Below are positions 36,261 through 45,174 of a stretch of 64,000 nt of DNA, in pieces. The stretch is from positions 113,764 through 177,763 of the forward strand of contig NZ_JOCT01000019.1 of the NCBI RefSeq assembly GCF_000717875.1. The letters run 5' to 3'. A program made the position numbers and the translations under genes. Each line of letters opens with the position of its first letter. Position 1 is the first letter of the stretch. Origin of the DNA: Streptomyces sp. NRRL S-455 (GTDB lineage: Bacteria > Actinomycetota > Actinomycetes > Streptomycetales > Streptomycetaceae). The notes under the pieces are model-generated. The model saw only the letters and a list, made by a program, of their open reading frames with translations, was not told the DNA's origin and searched no databases.

Positions 36261-37352
36261 TCAGCCCACCCGGCAGGGCAGGCTCGTCGTGCTGTCACCT
36301 CCGGAGCCGGACACGACGTAGCCGAACGTCGTGCTTCTGCCCGGGGCCAGCGAGCCGTTCCAGCCGACGTTGTGGACCATCACCGCCTGGCCGTTGTACG
36401 TCGCGTTGCCGCTCCACAGGCTCTCGACCTTCTGACCGGCCGGGAGCGTCCAGTCGACCATCCAGCCGAGCATCGGGACGGTGCCGGTGTTGGTGACCGT
36501 CACCTCGGACTGGTAGCCGCCGTTCCAGGTGCCGGTCGTCTTCCGGGTGGCCGTGCAGGTGCCGGGCACCGGCTCGGACGGGGTGCCCGGCTGCTTGATG
36601 CCGGTCACCTCGCCGTTGCCGCCGTCGAAGACGACGTCGGAGCAGGAGTAGAAGGTCTCCTGGCTGTCGGAGCGCTGCCAGACCATGTAGATGATGTGGC
36701 GGCCGTCCTTGCCGGAGGGGAGCTTGCCGGTCCAGGAGTAGTCGGCCTCGACCGTGCCCGGGGAGCCGTTCAGCGGCGGGTGGTCGACGCTCAGGAACGG
36801 CCGCTCCTCCATGTCGTTCCAGGTGAGCGGCTTGGCCGGGTCGAAGCCGTCCTTGGTGATGTAGACGTAGAACCAACCCGGGTGCGCGGCCCACGCGTTG
36901 TACGAGAAGTCGACCGTCGCCCCCGAGGTGAGGTGGGTGAGCGGCCAGTCCTTGCTGGGCGTGTTGAACCCGGTGAAGTTGGTGTTGCCGCCGCTGCACA
37001 GCTCGCCGTCCGGCACGAAGCCCCGGGTGCGGCCGGCTCCGTCCGAGCGGAGCACGGAGAACCAGTTGTAGAACGGCGTGGTACCGCTGACCTGCTGCGC
37101 GGCCTTGCATGCCGGGTTGACCGGCTTGATCTCACCGGTGTCGGTCAGGCCGTCCTGCCAGCACAGGAAGGTACGGCTGCCCGGCTTCATGGGCGTACCG
37201 TGCGCCTCCGCCTCACCCCCGGCCGTCATGACCAGGCCGAGGGCCGGGACGGTGACCAGGAGGGACAGCAGGACCAGGAAGAGGGCTCTGGCCCGGGTGA
37301 CGAGCGCAGGCGGGGGCGTGAGGGGATTTCCCGCCCTTCTTGTCGTGATCAT
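36261..37352 (-). CDS. Secreted AA10 lytic polysaccharide monooxygenase with CBM2
   Basis: A 363-residue copper enzyme. The signal peptide ends at AEA, exposing His51 (HGTPMKPGS) as the N-terminal copper-brace histidine. The second His lies in AAHPGWFYVYIT. The AA10 domain runs to about residue 250 and is followed by a short linker and a cellulose-binding CBM2 with TGTWNGGYQSEVTVTNTG and Trp-rich strands. It oxidatively cleaves crystalline cellulose (or chitin) outside the cell; CBM2 and the CebR box favour cellulose. The ribosome site before the ATG is weak. It lies beside xylan-degradation genes. Confidence 0.9.
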   Translation of the reverse strand: MITTRRAGNPLTPPPALVTRARALFLVLLSLLVTVPALGLVMTAGGEAEAHGTPMKPGSRTFLCWQDGLTDTGEIKPVNPACKAAQQVSGTTPFYNWFSVLRSDGAGRTRGFVPDGELCSGGNTNFTGFNTPSKDWPLTHLTSGATVDFSYNAWAAHPGWFYVYITKDGFDPAKPLTWNDMEERPFLSVDHPPLNGSPGTVEADYSWTGKLPSGKDGRHIIYMVWQRSDSQETFYSCSDVVFDGGNGEVTGIKQPGTPSEPVPGTCTATRKTTGTWNGGYQSEVTVTNTGTVPMLGWMVDWTLPAGQKVESLWSGNATYNGQAVMVHNVGWNGSLAPGRSTTFGYVVSGSGGDSTTSLPCRVG

Positions 37353-37677
37353 GACAGCATCATCCGTTTCCTTGGTATGCGGGCCTGCGGATGCGTGTGC
37401 GGGGACGAGTGGAGCGGGAGCGACTCGAGGGCGGGTTCCGGTCCACCCTTATGGGAGCGCTCCCACTCCACCTGTTGCGGAAGTTAGCGCCGGGCGGCGC
37501 AGATGTAAACGGCCAGGGCGGCGGGGTGGACGCTCAGGCTGGTCGGGCCCCGCCCGGGGGAGCCGGGAGGTGGGGGCGCTGTCGGCGCAGCGGCTCCCCG
37601 CGCGCTGGGGACGCACGCCCGTGCGCGTGCGGGCGCGACCAGCCACAGCGCGCACGTCCCGGCTCCGGGCGTCCCCG
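37353..37677. other. Promoter region of the AA10 gene
   Basis: These 325 bases lie between two leftward genes. They hold the CebR-type palindrome and no plausible gene. The part near 37600-37670 is the spacer after the acetylxylan esterase gene; no clear terminator hairpin was identified there. Confidence 0.5.
37452..37465. promoter_or_regulatory. CebR operator
   Basis: TGGGAGCGCTCCCA is a perfect 14-bp palindrome identical to the Streptomyces CebR box. CebR is a LacI-family repressor released by cello-oligosaccharides, so the AA10 gene 100 bases downstream should be induced by cellobiose. Confidence 0.9.
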
Positions 37678-38667
37678 CTACCGGGCAAGCAACCCCGCCA
37701 ACCAGTCCAGTTGACGCCGGACATGCACCGCGTCCCCGCCTTCATGCCCGTTGAACGGATACGCGTGGATCTCCTTGCCCCCGCCCACACCGGTCAACTC
37801 GCCGTAGCGGTTGAACGCCCCGTACGTCCCGCTCGGCGGGCACACCACATCCCGCAGCCCCACCCCGAAATGAGCCGGCGCCTGCGCGCGTCGAGCGAAG
37901 GAGACGCCCTCGACATAGGAGAGGGTGCGGTACGCGTCCCGCTCCGCCCCCCGATGGACGGACAGGTACGCGGCGATCTCCCCGTACGGCCCCGCGTCCG
38001 TGAGGTCGAGCGCCCGCCGGATCCCGCACAGCAACGGAGCCGTGACGAGCAGGGCCGCGAGGTCCGGGACGAGCCCCGCCACCGCCAGGGCGAGTCCACC
38101 CCCCTGACTGTTGCCGACGGCGACGGTCCGGCCGGGGTCCACGCCGGGCAGCCCCCGCACCGCCGCGACCGCACGCACCGCGTCGGTGATCAGACGCCGG
38201 TAGTGGTAGTCGCCGGGGGCGAGCAGGCCGCGCACGGCCGGCCCGGGGCCGCCAGGGGCGCCGGCGTGCGGGTCGGGGGTGTCGCCACCGCACCCGTACT
38301 GGTCGCCCTGGCCGCGGTTGTCCATGAGTAGATGTGCGTACCCGGCGTTGACCCAGGTCAGGCGCTCGTGGGGGAGACCCCGGCCGCGTCCGTAGCCGGC
38401 GAACTCGACGACCGCGGGAAGGAGTTCGCCGGCCCCCGCGGGCCTGCTGAACCAGGCGCGTACCGGGTCGCCCGCGAAGCCCCGGAAGGTCACGTCCCAG
38501 GTCCGCGTCAGCGTCAGGCCCGTCTCCACCGGCCGCACCGACACCAGCGGGTCGGTCCGGCCGTGCTCCTTCAGGGTGCTCAGCCAGAACCCGTCGAAGT
38601 CGGCGGGCTCCTCGATGTCCGGGCGATGGTGCTCCAGTCGGGTCAGCGGCAGGTCGAACGCGGGCAC
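37678..38667 (-). CDS. Acetylxylan esterase (carbohydrate esterase family 7)
   Basis: A 329-residue CE7 esterase (acetylxylan esterase / cephalosporin-C deacetylase type). Family motifs are MDNRGQGDQYG (RGQ), VGNSQGGGLAL (nucleophile GxSQG) and FNGHEGG (His-Glu). There is no signal peptide, so it deacetylates imported xylo-oligosaccharides in the cytoplasm. The GTG at VPAFDLPLTRL has GAGG about 9 bases upstream; the much longer open frame upstream is not coding. It is divergent from the ABC transporter and shares a regulatory region with it. Confidence 0.88.
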   Translation of the reverse strand: MPAFDLPLTRLEHHRPDIEEPADFDGFWLSTLKEHGRTDPLVSVRPVETGLTLTRTWDVTFRGFAGDPVRAWFSRPAGAGELLPAVVEFAGYGRGRGLPHERLTWVNAGYAHLLMDNRGQGDQYGCGGDTPDPHAGAPGGPGPAVRGLLAPGDYHYRRLITDAVRAVAAVRGLPGVDPGRTVAVGNSQGGGLALAVAGLVPDLAALLVTAPLLCGIRRALDLTDAGPYGEIAAYLSVHRGAERDAYRTLSYVEGVSFARRAQAPAHFGVGLRDVVCPPSGTYGAFNRYGELTGVGGGKEIHAYPFNGHEGGDAVHVRRQLDWLAGLLAR

Positions 38668-38697
38668 GGCGGCACCTCGCAGGAGTCGGTGATCATT

Positions 38698-38709
38698 CGG
38701 AAACTTGCG
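38698..38709. promoter_or_regulatory. Degenerate CGAAACTTTCG-type site
   Basis: CGGAAACTTGCG matches the xylan-associated motif CGAAACTTTCG at 9 of 11 aligned positions and lies about 31 bases above the esterase GTG. It may be the esterase-side half of the divergent control region. Confidence 0.4.
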
Positions 38710-38800
38710 ATGGGTGGTGGGGATGCGTCCCAGGGCTCTACCCAGCTTCGACAGGAATCCAACGCGGTCGCTGGCGCCCCGTATGACACCGCAGCACCCA

Positions 38801-38829
38801 TTGACAGCGCTTTCCACGGGCCTTAGGTT
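38801..38829 (+). promoter_or_regulatory. Promoter of the oligosaccharide ABC transporter operon
   Basis: TTGACA and TAGGTT are separated by exactly 17 bases, a textbook Streptomyces vegetative promoter. It lies 70-98 bases upstream of the first permease ATG. Confidence 0.75.
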
Positions 38830-38832
38830 GCC

Positions 38833-38864
38833 GCAAAGTTGCCGGTAAGAGCTCGAAAGTTTCG
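38833..38864. promoter_or_regulatory. Tandem operators downstream of the ABC promoter
   Basis: GCAAAGTTGC (38833-38842) and CGAAAGTTTCG (38854-38864) are both palindromic and lie just after the -10 box, where a bound repressor blocks transcription. CGAAAGTTTCG is the motif known from xylanase and beta-xylosidase promoters of Streptomyces. Confidence 0.65.
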
Positions 38865-38898
38865 GTTCCCCATCCCATGCCCACGGGAGGCCCGAGCA

Positions 38899-39891
38899 AT
38901 GAGCACGTCCACCACGTCGGCCCCGCCGGGCACCCAGGACCCGCCTCCGGCGAGAGCCGCACCCCGCCGCCGCAAGCGGGACCCCGCCCGGACCGGTTGG
39001 CGGCGGGCGCTGCGCCGCGACTGGCAGTTGTACTCGCTGGCGATCCTGCCGCTGCTGTTCTTCCTGGTCTTCCGCTATCTGCCGATGATCGGCAACGTGA
39101 TCGCCTTCCGGCGCTTCGAGCCCGGGGGTTCGCTCTTCGGCGAGGACTGGGTGGGACTGCGCTATGTGCGGATGTTCCTCAGCGACCCCACCTTCTGGCA
39201 GGTGTTCCGCAACACCCTGTGGATCGGCGGACTCACCCTGCTGTTCTGCTTCCCGGTGCCGATCGTGCTGGCGCTGCTGCTCAACGAGGTGCGCCGGCGC
39301 TCGCTGAAGCGGTTCGTCCAGTCGGTGTCGTACCTGCCGCACTTCCTGTCCATCGTGATCGTCGCGGGCATCACCATGCAGATGCTGGCCAGTGACGGAC
39401 CCGTCAACCACGTCCTCGGCTGGTTCGGCCACGAACCCGTCCGCTTCATCCAGGAACCCGAGTGGTTCCGCACGATCTACGTCGGCTCCGAGATCTGGCA
39501 GACCGCCGGCTGGGGCACGATCCTCTACCTCGCCGCGCTCACCACGATCGACGAGGACCTGTACGAGGCCGCCCGCATCGACGGCGCCAACCGCTGGCAG
39601 CAGATCTGGCACGTCACACTGCCCGGCATCCGGCCCACCATGGTCACGCTGCTGATCCTCAACATCGGCACGTTCATGGCGGTCGGCTTCGAGAAGGTGC
39701 TGCTGCTCTACAACCCGCTGACGTATCCGACCGCCGACGTGATCTCGACGTACGTCTACCGCTCCGGTGTGGAGTCCAACAGTTTCAGCTACGCCGCCGC
39801 CATCGGTCTCTTCGAGGCGATCATCGGCCTGGTCCTCATCACGTCCGCCAACCAGCTCTCGCGCCGCACAGTGGGGACGAGCCTGTGGTGA
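38899..39891 (+). CDS. ABC oligosaccharide transporter permease (LplB type)
   Basis: A 330-residue permease with six membrane segments after a basic, Pro-rich N-terminal tail of about 40 residues. The EAA coupling motif is EAARIDGANRWQQIWHVTLPG. LplB-type permeases pair with YtcP-type permeases and large lipoproteins to import complex oligosaccharides. The ATG is preceded by GGGAGG at 8 bases. It is the first gene of a five-gene rightward operon. No ATPase gene is present, so a shared MsiK-type ATPase probably energises it. Confidence 0.87.
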   Translation: MSTSTTSAPPGTQDPPPARAAPRRRKRDPARTGWRRALRRDWQLYSLAILPLLFFLVFRYLPMIGNVIAFRRFEPGGSLFGEDWVGLRYVRMFLSDPTFWQVFRNTLWIGGLTLLFCFPVPIVLALLLNEVRRRSLKRFVQSVSYLPHFLSIVIVAGITMQMLASDGPVNHVLGWFGHEPVRFIQEPEWFRTIYVGSEIWQTAGWGTILYLAALTTIDEDLYEAARIDGANRWQQIWHVTLPGIRPTMVTLLILNIGTFMAVGFEKVLLLYNPLTYPTADVISTYVYRSGVESNSFSYAAAIGLFEAIIGLVLITSANQLSRRTVGTSLW

Positions 39892-40757
39892 AGCCGAGTC
39901 GTTCCTACCGGGCCTTCCAGGGGGTCAACGGGGTGATCCTCACCCTGGTCGTGCTGGTGACCCTCTACCCCTTCGTCAACATCCTCGCGCGGTCCTTCAG
40001 CGGGGAGCGGCAGATCCGGGCGGGTGAGGTGACCCTGCTGCCCAAGGGGTTCAACCTCACCACATACGAGATCGTGTTCCAGGACTCGATGTTCTGGCGC
40101 AACTACGGCAATACCGTGCTGTACACGGTCGTGGCGACGGCCGTGGCCATGGTGCTGACGACCTGTTACGCCTACGTGCTCTCGAAGAAGAACCTCAAGG
40201 GGCGCGGCGCGCTGGTCGGCATCGCCGTGTTCACCATGTTCTTCACCGGCGGGCTGATCCCGAACTACATCCTGGTCACCAACCTGGGCCTGAAGAACAG
40301 CGTCTGGGCGATCGCCCTGCCGAACGCCATCAGCGTCTTCAACCTGCTGGTGATGAAGGCCTTCTTCGAGAACCTGCCGACCGAACTCGAGGAGGCCGCC
40401 CAGATCGACGGCCTGAGTGCCTACGGCACCCTGCTCAGGATCGTGCTGCCGCTGTCCAAGGCGGTCGTGGCGACGATGGTCCTCTTCTACTCGGTGTCCT
40501 TCTGGAACTCCTGGTTCAGCGCGTTCCTCTACATGGACCGAACCGACCTGATGCCGGTGACGGTCTACCTCCGCAACCTCATCCAGGGCGCCACCGGCGG
40601 CGGCAACGCGGGCGCCGACACCGAACAGCTCAGTCAGGTCGGCGCGAACATCCAGTCGGTCACCATCGTCCTCACCGCGCTGCCGATCCTCTGTGTGTAC
40701 CCCTTCGTCCAGCGCTACTTCGTCTCGGGCGTGATGCTCGGCGCGGTCAAGGGCTGA
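39888..40757 (+). CDS. ABC oligosaccharide transporter permease (YtcP type)
   Basis: A 289-residue partner permease with six membrane segments and the EAA motif EEAAQIDGLSAYGTLLRIVLPL. The C-terminus QRYFVSGVMLGAVKG is typical of YtcP proteins. The GTG overlaps the stop of the first permease (GTGA), which favours equal synthesis of the two subunits. It forms the membrane channel with LplB and the binding protein that follows. Confidence 0.88.
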   Translation: MKPSRSYRAFQGVNGVILTLVVLVTLYPFVNILARSFSGERQIRAGEVTLLPKGFNLTTYEIVFQDSMFWRNYGNTVLYTVVATAVAMVLTTCYAYVLSKKNLKGRGALVGIAVFTMFFTGGLIPNYILVTNLGLKNSVWAIALPNAISVFNLLVMKAFFENLPTELEEAAQIDGLSAYGTLLRIVLPLSKAVVATMVLFYSVSFWNSWFSAFLYMDRTDLMPVTVYLRNLIQGATGGGNAGADTEQLSQVGANIQSVTIVLTALPILCVYPFVQRYFVSGVMLGAVKG

Positions 40758-40800
40758 CGCCGCCTCCTCAACTCGCCTACGGAACAAAGGAGTCTCCGTG

Positions 40801-42453
40801 ATGAACGCAGGGCAGCTCTCGCGGCGCCAGATCCTCGCCGCCGCCGGATTCGTCTCCCTCGCCACGGTCACCGGCTGCGGCAGCGGGGGCGACGGCGGGG
40901 GCAGCAAGGACCTGTCCAAGAAACAGAACGGTGCGATGAAGAACTACCGGGCCGGGCAGCGGTTCAAGGCCGCCAAGCCGCTGTCCTTCTCCGTGCTGCA
41001 CAACAACAACCCGGTCTACCCCATGAAGGACTCCTGGCTGTTCTGGAAGGAACTCACCCAGCGCACCGGCGTCACCCTCAAGCCCGTCGACGTCCCGCTG
41101 GCCGACTACGAGAAGAAGCGCAGCGTCCTCATCGGCGCCGGAGACGCCCCGTTCCTCATCCCCAAGACGTACCACCCCTCGGAGGTCGCCTTCGTCTCCT
41201 CCGGCGCCATCCTCCCGGTCAGCGACTACGTGAAGCTGATGCCCAACTTCCGCGACAAGGTGCGCAAGTGGAAGCTGGAGCCCGAGCTCGACTCGATCCG
41301 CCAGTCCGACGGCAGGTACTACCTGCTGCCCGGCCTGCACGAGAAGGCCAAGGCCGGCTACTCCCTGTCCTTCCGCACCGACGTCCTCGACAAGCACGGC
41401 CTCAGCCTGCCGACCACCTGGGACGAGGTGTACGACGTCCTCAAGGCGCTCAAGGAGGAGTACCCCGGCAAGTACCCCTTCTCCGACCGCTGGAGCACCA
41501 ACACCCCGTTCCCCTGCGGCGCCCTGTTCCTCTACCTCGGCCAGGCCTTCGGGGTCAGGGCCGGCTGGGGCTACGACAACATCAGCTTCGACCGGAAGGC
41601 GCGGAAGTTCGTCTTCACGGGAGCCCAGGACGCCTACCGCCAGATGGTCGAGTACCTGCGCAGACTCGTCGCCGAGAAGCTCATGGACCCGGAGAGCTTC
41701 AGCCAGACCGACGACCAGGCGCTGCAGAAGCTGCTCGCCGAGAAGTGCTACGCGATGAGCGCCAACCCCCAGGTGCTGGTGCAGGACTACCGCTACAACC
41801 TGCAGAAGCAGGTCAAGGGCGCGAAGATCGAGATGCTCCCGGTGCCCGTCGGCCCCGCGGGCCCCGTCGTCCTCGGCGGCAGCCGCCTGGAGAACGGCGT
41901 CATGGTCTCCAGCAAGGCCCTCAAGAGCGACAGCTTCGTCGCCATGATGCAGTTCCTCGACTGGCTCTGGTACTCCGACGAGGGCCAGAAGTTCTGCAAG
42001 TGGGGCGTCGAGGGCGTCACCTACACCGAGTCCGGCGGCCGGTACGAGCTGAAGCCCGGCATCTCCCTCATGGGCTCCGACCCGGACGCGGGGAAGGACC
42101 TCCAGAAGGACTACGGCTTCTTCAACGGCGTCTTCACCTACGGCGGCAGCTGGGACCTGGTCTCCTCCTCCTTCAGCCCGGACGAGAAGAAGTTCCAGGA
42201 CGCCATGGCCCAGCGCGAGCAACTGCCCGTCGACCCGGCCCACCCCCTCCAGTCCTTCGAACAGGAACAGGCCACCCTCTGGGACACCCCCCTCAAGGAC
42301 CACGTCATCCAGAACACCCTCAAGTTCGTCCTCGGCAAGCGGCCCCTGACCCAGTGGAACGCCTACCTCGCCGAGCTGAAATCGAAGAACATGCAGCAGC
42401 TCGTCGACCTGCACAACAAGGCGTACGAGCGGTTCAGGAAGGAGAACGGGTGA
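40801..42453 (+). CDS. Large oligosaccharide-binding lipoprotein of the LplA type
   Basis: A 550-residue solute-binding protein. The N-terminus combines a twin-arginine motif (SRRQIL) with a lipobox (VTGC), so it is probably exported folded by Tat and then lipidated. Its size exceeds MalE-like proteins and fits the LplA/YtcQ group that binds long or branched oligosaccharides. AAAGGAG lies 8 bases before the ATG; a GTG one codon earlier is also possible. With the GH67 and CE7 neighbours, aldouronic acids or acetylated xylo-oligosaccharides are the likely cargo. Confidence 0.87.
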   Translation: MNAGQLSRRQILAAAGFVSLATVTGCGSGGDGGGSKDLSKKQNGAMKNYRAGQRFKAAKPLSFSVLHNNNPVYPMKDSWLFWKELTQRTGVTLKPVDVPLADYEKKRSVLIGAGDAPFLIPKTYHPSEVAFVSSGAILPVSDYVKLMPNFRDKVRKWKLEPELDSIRQSDGRYYLLPGLHEKAKAGYSLSFRTDVLDKHGLSLPTTWDEVYDVLKALKEEYPGKYPFSDRWSTNTPFPCGALFLYLGQAFGVRAGWGYDNISFDRKARKFVFTGAQDAYRQMVEYLRRLVAEKLMDPESFSQTDDQALQKLLAEKCYAMSANPQVLVQDYRYNLQKQVKGAKIEMLPVPVGPAGPVVLGGSRLENGVMVSSKALKSDSFVAMMQFLDWLWYSDEGQKFCKWGVEGVTYTESGGRYELKPGISLMGSDPDAGKDLQKDYGFFNGVFTYGGSWDLVSSSFSPDEKKFQDAMAQREQLPVDPAHPLQSFEQEQATLWDTPLKDHVIQNTLKFVLGKRPLTQWNAYLAELKSKNMQQLVDLHNKAYERFRKENG

Positions 42454-42487
42454 TCCGCGTCCCCGGCTCCGGGACCGGAGCGCCCGT

Positions 42488-43171
42488 ATGAGCACCGTAG
42501 GCACCTCCGGCTTCGGCACCGGCACCCTCTCCCGCGCCTCCGCCCTGATCCACACCCTCCTCACCGTCGAGGCGCTGCTGCTCCTCACCGCCGCCCCGGG
42601 CCTGGCCGGACTGCTCCTGCTCGGCCGGGACCCCGCCAACCTGCCCCTCGCGGCCCTGTGCCTGCTGCCCCTCGGCCCGGCCCTGTCCGCCGCGCTCTAC
42701 GCCCTCCACCACCGCAGCCGCGACCTCACCGAACTCCACCCGGCCCGCGCCTTCCTGCGCGGCTGGCGGCTCAACGCCGTACCGGCGCTGAGACTGTGGA
42801 CACCCCTGCTGGCCTGGCTGACGGTCATCGCCTTCACCCTCACCCACTTCTCCGCCAGCGGCCTGCCCGGCTGGTGGGCGCTGCTGCTCGGGGCGATCGG
42901 CGCCGGCTCCCTCCTCTGGGGCGCGCACGCCCTCGTCCTCACCGCACTGTTCGCTTTCCGCGCCCGCGACACCGCCCGCCTCGCCGGGTACTTCCTGTTC
43001 CGGCACGGCCGCGCCACCCTCGCCGCCGCCTCCCTGCTGATCCTCACGGCCGCACTCACCGCCCTGCTGACCGAGGCCCTGCCCGCCCTGCTGGCCGCCC
43101 CCCTGCTGCTGTCCCTGCTGCACGGCAGCCGCACGGTGATCACCGAGACCCAGGAGCACTTCACGGCATGA
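42488..43171 (+). CDS. YesL-like (DUF624) membrane protein
   Basis: A 227-residue protein with five or so hydrophobic segments, rich in Ala and Leu. Segments such as PLGPALSAALYALHHRSRD and a membrane-spanning core match the YesL/DUF624 group, which accompanies LplB/YtcP transporters in pectin and xylan operons of Bacillus and actinobacteria. Its exact role is unknown. It overlaps the GH42 start by four bases. Confidence 0.75.
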   Translation: MSTVGTSGFGTGTLSRASALIHTLLTVEALLLLTAAPGLAGLLLLGRDPANLPLAALCLLPLGPALSAALYALHHRSRDLTELHPARAFLRGWRLNAVPALRLWTPLLAWLTVIAFTLTHFSASGLPGWWALLLGAIGAGSLLWGAHALVLTALFAFRARDTARLAGYFLFRHGRATLAAASLLILTAALTALLTEALPALLAAPLLLSLLHGSRTVITETQEHFTA

Positions 43172-45174
43172 CCGCGCCCCGCACCCCCAAGATCCCCTAC
43201 GGCGGCGACTACAACCCCGAGCAGTGGCCCGAGGCGGTCCAGGACGACGACCACCGCCTGTTCACCCGGGCCGGCATCGACACGCTCACCGTCGGCGTCT
43301 TCACCTGGTCCCTCACCCAGCCGGCCCCGGACACCTACGACTTCACCGTCCTGGACCGGATCCTGGACCGGGCCGCCACCGAGGGCCGCCGGGTCTGCCT
43401 GGCCACCGGCACCGCCGCCCTCCCGCCCTGGCTGGCCAAGCGGCACCCCGAGGTCAACCGCACCGACTTCGAGGGCCGCCGCCACCGCTACGGCCAGCGC
43501 CACAACTTCTGCCCCAGCTCACCGGCGTACCGCGAGCACGCCACCGCGCTGGCCTCCCGCCTCGCCGAACGGTACGCGCACCACCCGGCCCTGCTCGCCT
43601 GGCACGTCAACAACGAGTACGGCGGCGCCTGTTACTGCGACCTGTGCGCCGAGGCGTTCCGGGTGTGGCTCCGGGACCGGCACGGCACCCTGGACGCCCT
43701 CAACGACGCCTGGTGCACGGCCTTCTGGTCGCACCGCTACACCGACTGGGACCAGATCGAGCCGCCCAACGCCCTCACCGAGCACTGGCGCGGCCCCGAC
43801 CACACCGCCTTCCAGGGCATCACCCTCGACTACTTCCGCTTCACCACCGACGCCCTCCTCGGCTGCTTCCTGGCCGAGAAGGAGGTGATCCGCGCCCACG
43901 ACCCGCACACGCCGGTCACCACCAACTTCATGGGCATCTTTCGCCCCCTCGACTACCACCGCTGGGCGCCCCACCTCGACTTCGCCTCCTGGGACAACTA
44001 CCCGCCCCTCGACGCCCCGCCGACCCGACCCGCCCTCGCCCACGACCTGATGCGCGGCCTGAAGGACGGAGCCCCCTTCTGGCTGATGGAACAGACCCCG
44101 TCGACGACGGCCTGCCGGGACGTCAACCCGCTCCGCCGGCCCGGCGAACTCCGTCTCGCCACCTTCCAGGCGATCGCCCACGGCGCGGACGCCGCCCTCT
44201 ACTTCCAGATGCGCGCCTCACGGGGCGCCTGCGAGAAGTACCACGGGGCGGTCATCGGCCACGCGGGCCGCGACGACACCCGGGTCTTCCGTGAAGCAGC
44301 CGAGCTGGGAAGGGAACTGGAGGCGCTCGGAGACCGCACACTCGGAGCCCGCACCCCGGCCCGCACCGCCCTCCTCTTCGACTGGGACAGCTGGTGGGCC
44401 CTGGAGATCTCCGACGGCCCGTCCCGGCTGGTGAAGTACCCGGACGTGGTCCACGCCTACTACCGGGCCGCCCGGGAGGCGGGCGCCGACGTCGACGTGA
44501 TCCCGCGGACCGCCGACCTCGCCCCCTACGACGTGGTCCTCGCTCCCGCCCTCCACATGATCAAGGGGGACCTCGCGCCCCGTCTCGAAGCAGTGGCCGA
44601 ACGCGGCGGCACAGTCCTGACCACCTTCCTCTCCGGCCGCGTCGACGAGCACGACCGTGCCTTCCTCACCGACGTGCCCGGCCCCCTCGCGCCCCTCATG
44701 GGTGTCCGCGTGGACGAGTGGGACTCCCGGCCGCCGGAGTTCGCCCGGCCCGTCCCCGAACTGGGCGCCGAGGCCCGGCTCGTCTTCGAGATCGTGCAGC
44801 CGCGCGGCGCCGAACCGGTCGCCACCTACGGCACCGACTTCTACGCGGGCACCCCCGCCGTCACCCGCAACCGGTTCGGTGAGGGCGAGGGCTGGTACGT
44901 CGCCACCGCCCTCGACCAGCCGGGCGTCGACGAGGTCGTCCGCCGCATCCTGACCCGCCACGACCTCATCGGCCCCTACGCGGACCACCCGGCGGTGGAG
45001 ACCGCCACCCGGATCGCCCCCGACGGCACCCGTCTGCTCTTCCTCCTCAACCACGCCCCCGAACCGGCCCGCCTCACAGCCCACGCCACCGCCACCGACC
45101 TGCTCACCGGCAAGCGCGTGGACCAGGGCGAACCCCTGGTCCTGGACCCCTACGGCGTCGTGATCCTTCAGTAG
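43168..45174 (+). CDS. GH42 beta-galactosidase / alpha-L-arabinopyranosidase-type glycosidase
   Basis: A 668-residue cytoplasmic glycoside hydrolase. The N-terminus YGGDYNPEQWP is the GH42 signature. The acid/base Glu lies in HVNNEYGG and the nucleophile Glu in FWLMEQTPS; zinc-site cysteines are visible in GGACYCDLCAEAF. Family members release terminal beta-galactosyl or arabinopyranosyl units. The ATG overlaps the YesL-like stop. As the last gene of the transporter operon it probably trims side groups of the imported oligosaccharide. Its 3' end overlaps the convergent GH67 gene by seven bases. Confidence 0.9.
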   Translation: MTAPRTPKIPYGGDYNPEQWPEAVQDDDHRLFTRAGIDTLTVGVFTWSLTQPAPDTYDFTVLDRILDRAATEGRRVCLATGTAALPPWLAKRHPEVNRTDFEGRRHRYGQRHNFCPSSPAYREHATALASRLAERYAHHPALLAWHVNNEYGGACYCDLCAEAFRVWLRDRHGTLDALNDAWCTAFWSHRYTDWDQIEPPNALTEHWRGPDHTAFQGITLDYFRFTTDALLGCFLAEKEVIRAHDPHTPVTTNFMGIFRPLDYHRWAPHLDFASWDNYPPLDAPPTRPALAHDLMRGLKDGAPFWLMEQTPSTTACRDVNPLRRPGELRLATFQAIAHGADAALYFQMRASRGACEKYHGAVIGHAGRDDTRVFREAAELGRELEALGDRTLGARTPARTALLFDWDSWWALEISDGPSRLVKYPDVVHAYYRAAREAGADVDVIPRTADLAPYDVVLAPALHMIKGDLAPRLEAVAERGGTVLTTFLSGRVDEHDRAFLTDVPGPLAPLMGVRVDEWDSRPPEFARPVPELGAEARLVFEIVQPRGAEPVATYGTDFYAGTPAVTRNRFGEGEGWYVATALDQPGVDEVVRRILTRHDLIGPYADHPAVETATRIAPDGTRLLFLLNHAPEPARLTAHATATDLLTGKRVDQGEPLVLDPYGVVILQ

